DNA of 15,943 bases, from contig JAPULM010000607.1 in NCBI GenBank assembly GCA_027294925.1, positions 1 through 15,943 of the forward strand, read 5' to 3'. This document shows positions 13,112 to 15,943 of the stretch, piece by piece (within the stretch, counting starts at the first letter, position 1; every line of letters starts with the position of its first letter). The position numbers and the translations under genes were made by a program. The notes beneath the pieces were generated by a model. It saw only the letters and a program-made list of their open reading frames with translations, was not told the DNA's origin and searched no databases. This stretch comes from a bacterium. GTDB taxonomy: Bacteria > Tectomicrobia > Entotheonellia > Entotheonellales > Entotheonellaceae.

Positions 13112-14563
13112 TTAACCTGTATTACGCTCAAGTATGAATGATAACCCATCGGCCATCTGTGTCATACGACCTAGAAATAAACTGCCTTTGGCTAGAAACA
13201 TAGTCCGTTGCATGGTGCCGTCACGCAGGCCGTCGACGGCATGACCGAGGAAGGGGATGGCCGAAGCAATATGCCCCTGGGTAGGAGAATAACCCGGCAT
13301 ACCGTGTTTGGCAACAAAGTCAGGCACTTCGGCCGGGGTAATTTCCTTTTGCATGGCGGCTAAGCCGGCAATCACTCGATAGTTCAGTTGGGGTACGTTG
13401 CCACTGCCGGACGGCTCGGTAATTTCCGGGTTATGCAGTTCGGTAGCATATTTGTCGATGTCGGCGTAGCGCAGCCCGAGGTGCTGTAGAGGGTGGCTGA
13501 CCAGATGCTCAAAGATCGCTTTCTGTGACGACCCGGCAGCGACGGTATGGCGTCCCAGCGCATCCAGGCGTAATAACGGGGAATACCCATCGTTGGCGCT
13601 GACTAAAATAGCGACACCGGCTAGCACGTCCTCAAGAATGGGCTGGTGGTGCTGCAAATGCCCGCGGTATTTCATCCCGAGTTTGGCCAGTGAACAACCA
13701 CCGACAACCGCCACTTGGTCGAACACTCGTGAACTCACCAGACTACCGGCCAACGCCAGGGCATGTGCTGGCCCACAGCAAAATCCTTTAATATCGACCC
13801 CAGTGGCCAGCTGACAATGGGACATTTCGGCCACTGCTTTGGCAAGATTGCCGCCGCCGCGTTGGTAGCGGTCGCCCACCGCTTCTTCACCACTATTCAA
13901 TATATACGGAATCGATGCCGGATCAATCTGTTCCTGCGCCAACAGCGTCCGCGTGGCCATCACGGCAGTCGCTTTACAGGTGAGATTTTCCAGTAGTACG
14001 TCAGCAGCCAACGACGTGTCTTCTGCATGCGCCGCATGTATACAACCGATAAGACGCCCATCACGCAGGTAGAGCGGTAAGGTTTGGGTCGGCCCGTTGA
14101 GCGCCGAGTCAATGTCCGCATCAGGTACACCGGCGCCCAATTGCTCTAGATCGGTTGCCGTCAGCAAGGGGTGTGCTGCTAAAGCAGGCTGTATTTCTTT
14201 GACAAAGGTGCTTGCCAAATTGACCAGATTAAAAACGTCACAGATTTTCAGTATACCGTAGAATTCGTCTTCCGGCATCAGTTCTCCGTGCGGCCCCCAG
14301 CGTTCGCTTGGGGAACTGTGTTCAAACCAGGGTTGGTCCAAAGATACCAGCATGTCCGGGTGGAGGTGGCCCAAAAATGCCCGGTTTGGGGGATAGGCGA
14401 CAGCCGCTCCATAATTGCGCAAATGTGACGTTATGGCTTTGCCTACCGATGCGTCACGGGCAATATCCCGGATGGGTTTTGAACCGTGGCATACCAGACC
14501 CGGGGTATGCGCCAAGAAAAAACGCACGCCACGGATAACAGGTTGTTCGAGAGTTTGTTGCAT
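13112..14563 (-). CDS. grdC: GrdC-type subunit (component C, FabH-like) of glycine/sarcosine/betaine reductase
   Basis: A 483-residue protein of the GrdC family, the ketoacyl-synthase-III-like subunit of component C, which with GrdD converts the carboxymethyl group on GrdA to acetyl phosphate. ATG 14563 has AGGA 7 bases upstream. Motifs are RGVRFFLAHTPGLVCHGSKP (11-30), an oft-conserved YPPNRAFLGHLHP (57-69), GFCCGPAHALALAGS (260-274, likely active-site Cys262/263), SLAKLGMK (291-298), DGYSPLLRLDALGRHT (325-340), HNPEITEPSGSGNVPQLNY (377-395), HGMPGYSPTQGHI (420-432) and the C-terminal KGSLFLGRMTQMADGLSF. Length is near the clostridial 510. grdA follows after a palindrome-bearing gap and a grdE-like gene precedes it. 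No grdD partner is in the window. Confidence 0.9.
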   Translation of the reverse strand: MQQTLEQPVIRGVRFFLAHTPGLVCHGSKPIRDIARDASVGKAITSHLRNYGAAVAYPPNRAFLGHLHPDMLVSLDQPWFEHSSPSERWGPHGELMPEDEFYGILKICDVFNLVNLASTFVKEIQPALAAHPLLTATDLEQLGAGVPDADIDSALNGPTQTLPLYLRDGRLIGCIHAAHAEDTSLAADVLLENLTCKATAVMATRTLLAQEQIDPASIPYILNSGEEAVGDRYQRGGGNLAKAVAEMSHCQLATGVDIKGFCCGPAHALALAGSLVSSRVFDQVAVVGGCSLAKLGMKYRGHLQHHQPILEDVLAGVAILVSANDGYSPLLRLDALGRHTVAAGSSQKAIFEHLVSHPLQHLGLRYADIDKYATELHNPEITEPSGSGNVPQLNYRVIAGLAAMQKEITPAEVPDFVAKHGMPGYSPTQGHIASAIPFLGHAVDGLRDGTMQRTMFLAKGSLFLGRMTQMADGLSFILERNTG

Positions 14564-14663
14564 ACCGCATCCTTGCTGTGTCGATGGACAAAAAGTTTTG
14601 CATCTTTAGGATGCGTCCTATCCGCTCCTGGGCAAAGGAGAGGGGGAACCGGGCTCTAGGTCG

Positions 14664-15943
14664 TTAATACTCAATACAACTCAAGGTGTTGAAGCCATAA
14701 TGATCATCGTAACGAGGGGGTGGCGGTAGACTGCCGGCTGCCGGTACTCGTTGGTCGCGTAGCGCTCCAATGGCTTTTTCTTGCACGCCGATGACACGTT
14801 CAACCGGCGGCATGTCGGGCAACTGCAGGGTGCTGGTTTTGAAAAAACTGGTGCTTACGATAGCATCCGCTTCCGGCAACGGCTCCAGCATCGTGGGGGC
14901 GGCTTCGGTGGCGTCATCTTCGCTGGTCAGGAAGACGGTTTTGATGCCTAGTTGTTCACAGGCCTGGATGGTGCGCACCACTTCGATAAATTCGTTGCCG
15001 CCGGCGTCCCAGGTCAACATGGCACCCTGCGCGCCTAGTGTCTTGGCCAGCTTTGCTGTTTGATTGGCCATGAGCTGCTTTTCATGCTGGGTGGTCCACT
15101 CCGTCCGCAACGCGATGACCCCGAGAAAGTTCCAGTCGACACCATGGCGGCGATATAGGTCGAGGAAGAGGGGATTGTTGACCACGGTCCAGGACATGGC
15201 AAAGGCGGTGCGATACGGACCACTCAGAGCGCCATCGAGGATCTCGTTTGGATGTAAGAACCACGGTGGGGTGAGCCGGGTGAGACCGTAAGTTCCGGTA
15301 CAAAACGCAGTTGGCGAGCCGGACATCGCCTGTGGCGAGTGCACACACCAGATGTAAATGATCTTGGGCAGCGTCGGATCGACGTCGTGTAAGGTGAAGA
15401 CCTCGCGTTCGGGTGGGGTCAAATCACGCGTGGCGGCCGCCACTTCATCGTTGACCACCAGGGCGGCGTGATGCACGGCATCGTTTTGCGCTTCATTGCC
15501 CAGCCCCGCGTCCGGTTCGACCACCAGGCAGAGGTTGATCAGTTTACTCTGCGGCAGCATGTCAGCCCAGGAACCAGACATATCAATGTAGATTTCGACA
15601 TAGTCACCGCCCGCATCATGCCAGTTAACGCTTGACACCTCAACAATGCCCATGCCCGACAGGCGATGCGTACGGCCTTCGCCTACGGTGGTGATGGCAC
15701 GACCACATATGCCGGGATAGATGACGCCAGGGCCTTCGACCTTGATGCGGGGTTCGATAACGTCGCGTACCGGCCAGATGCGTATCGACTCGCCCGGCTT
15801 GGCGATGTCTAAATCTGCGCTGGCGATACGGGGGTCGTGACGCACCGCTTCCAGCACCGATGCCTTATTGATTTCCAGGTGGCCGCTTTGATAACGCGTA
15901 CGAGAGCCAAAGCTGACCTGGCTGACTGGAAAAGTACCCATTT
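14664..15943 (-). CDS. GrdE-like component B proprotein (glycine/sarcosine/betaine reductase), 5' end probably cut
   Basis: At least 425 residues resembling GrdE, the proprotein that yields the two small subunits of substrate-binding component B. The first visible ATG (15941) aligns to about the fifth residue of the family's N-terminus (the usual MRLEL followed by G), and the codon before it ends in aa, compatible with Glu. The true start therefore probably lies a few codons beyond the window. Recognisable stretches are RIKVEGPGVIYPG (65-77), HRLSGMGIVEVS (92-103), NEAQNDAVHHAALVV, LPKIIYIWCVHS, PNEILDGALSG (231-241), NNPLFLDLYRRHGVDWNFLGVI and the C-terminal DDHYGFNTLSCIEY. In classical GrdE a Cys just after DGAxxSG becomes the pyruvoyl group after self-cleavage; here that site reads SGPYRT, with no Cys. 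A substrate-specific selenoprotein B may lie outside the window. Confidence 0.82.
   Translation of the reverse strand, partial: MGTFPVSQVSFGSRTRYQSGHLEINKASVLEAVRHDPRIASADLDIAKPGESIRIWPVRDVIEPRIKVEGPGVIYPGICGRAITTVGEGRTHRLSGMGIVEVSSVNWHDAGGDYVEIYIDMSGSWADMLPQSKLINLCLVVEPDAGLGNEAQNDAVHHAALVVNDEVAAATRDLTPPEREVFTLHDVDPTLPKIIYIWCVHSPQAMSGSPTAFCTGTYGLTRLTPPWFLHPNEILDGALSGPYRTAFAMSWTVVNNPLFLDLYRRHGVDWNFLGVIALRTEWTTQHEKQLMANQTAKLAKTLGAQGAMLTWDAGGNEFIEVVRTIQACEQLGIKTVFLTSEDDATEAAPTMLEPLPEADAIVSTSFFKTSTLQLPDMPPVERVIGVQEKAIGALRDQRVPAAGSLPPPPRYDDHYGFNTLSCIEY

Noticed and set aside
13593..13996. Plus-strand frames opposite grdC
   Set aside because: Shadows of a strongly conserved minus-strand gene.
1..15943. 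CRISPR arrays, rRNA genes, tRNA genes, intact insertion sequences
   Set aside because: I read both strands and saw no regularly spaced repeats, no rRNA-like or tRNA-like segments and no transposase.

Overview
The window looks like a bacterial chromosome segment from an organism that decodes UGA as selenocysteine. Two genes carry in-frame TGA codons exactly where their families carry redox cysteines. A plain ORF call truncates both. I suspect an uncultivated bacterium, possibly Chloroflexota (Dehalococcoidia/SAR202-like). The reasons are the style of the type III pantothenate kinase and the mix of acyl-CoA dehydrogenases, crotonase and luciferase-like flavin enzyme. This placement is an inference from memory, not a search result.

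Left part (1-4492, + strand): a signalling/motility cluster. It holds the C-lobe of a Ser/Thr protein kinase, two adjacent PilT-type ATPases and a GAF/HD-GYP protein (cyclic-di-GMP phosphodiesterase family). The spacing is tight (kinase and first ATPase overlap by one base), so this is probably one transcription unit.

Middle (4493-6526): a gene-poor, accessory-looking stretch. It contains a 130-residue DCC/DUF393 thiol-disulfide oxidoreductase whose DGxCxxC motif reads DGQ-Sec-GF-Sec, a Sec-X-X-Sec site followed by a SECIS-like hairpin. It also holds two overlapping microgenes on the minus strand, a decayed alpha/beta-hydrolase pseudogene, an AT-rich regulatory region with direct repeats and an attenuator-like hairpin, and a small two-CxxC protein.

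Central metabolism (6527-11974): two adjacent acyl-CoA dehydrogenases that probably form a heteromer, type III pantothenate kinase (coaX), a luciferase-like flavin oxidoreductase on the minus strand, and a crotonase-fold protein without the two hydratase glutamates.

Right part (12027-15943, minus strand): a glycine/sarcosine/betaine-reductase-like operon in the order grdE-like, grdC, grdA, EVE-domain gene. grdA is a selenoprotein (CxxU, Sec43) and is complete only if the TGA at 12882-12884 is read through. The GrdE-like protein appears to lack the cysteine that becomes the pyruvoyl group, and neither grdD nor grdB is in the window, so the system may be a divergent Grd pathway. The 3' parts of the crotonase and EVE genes converge.

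Most striking: the double-Sec DCC protein, and the selenium-dependent Grd-like operon beside it.
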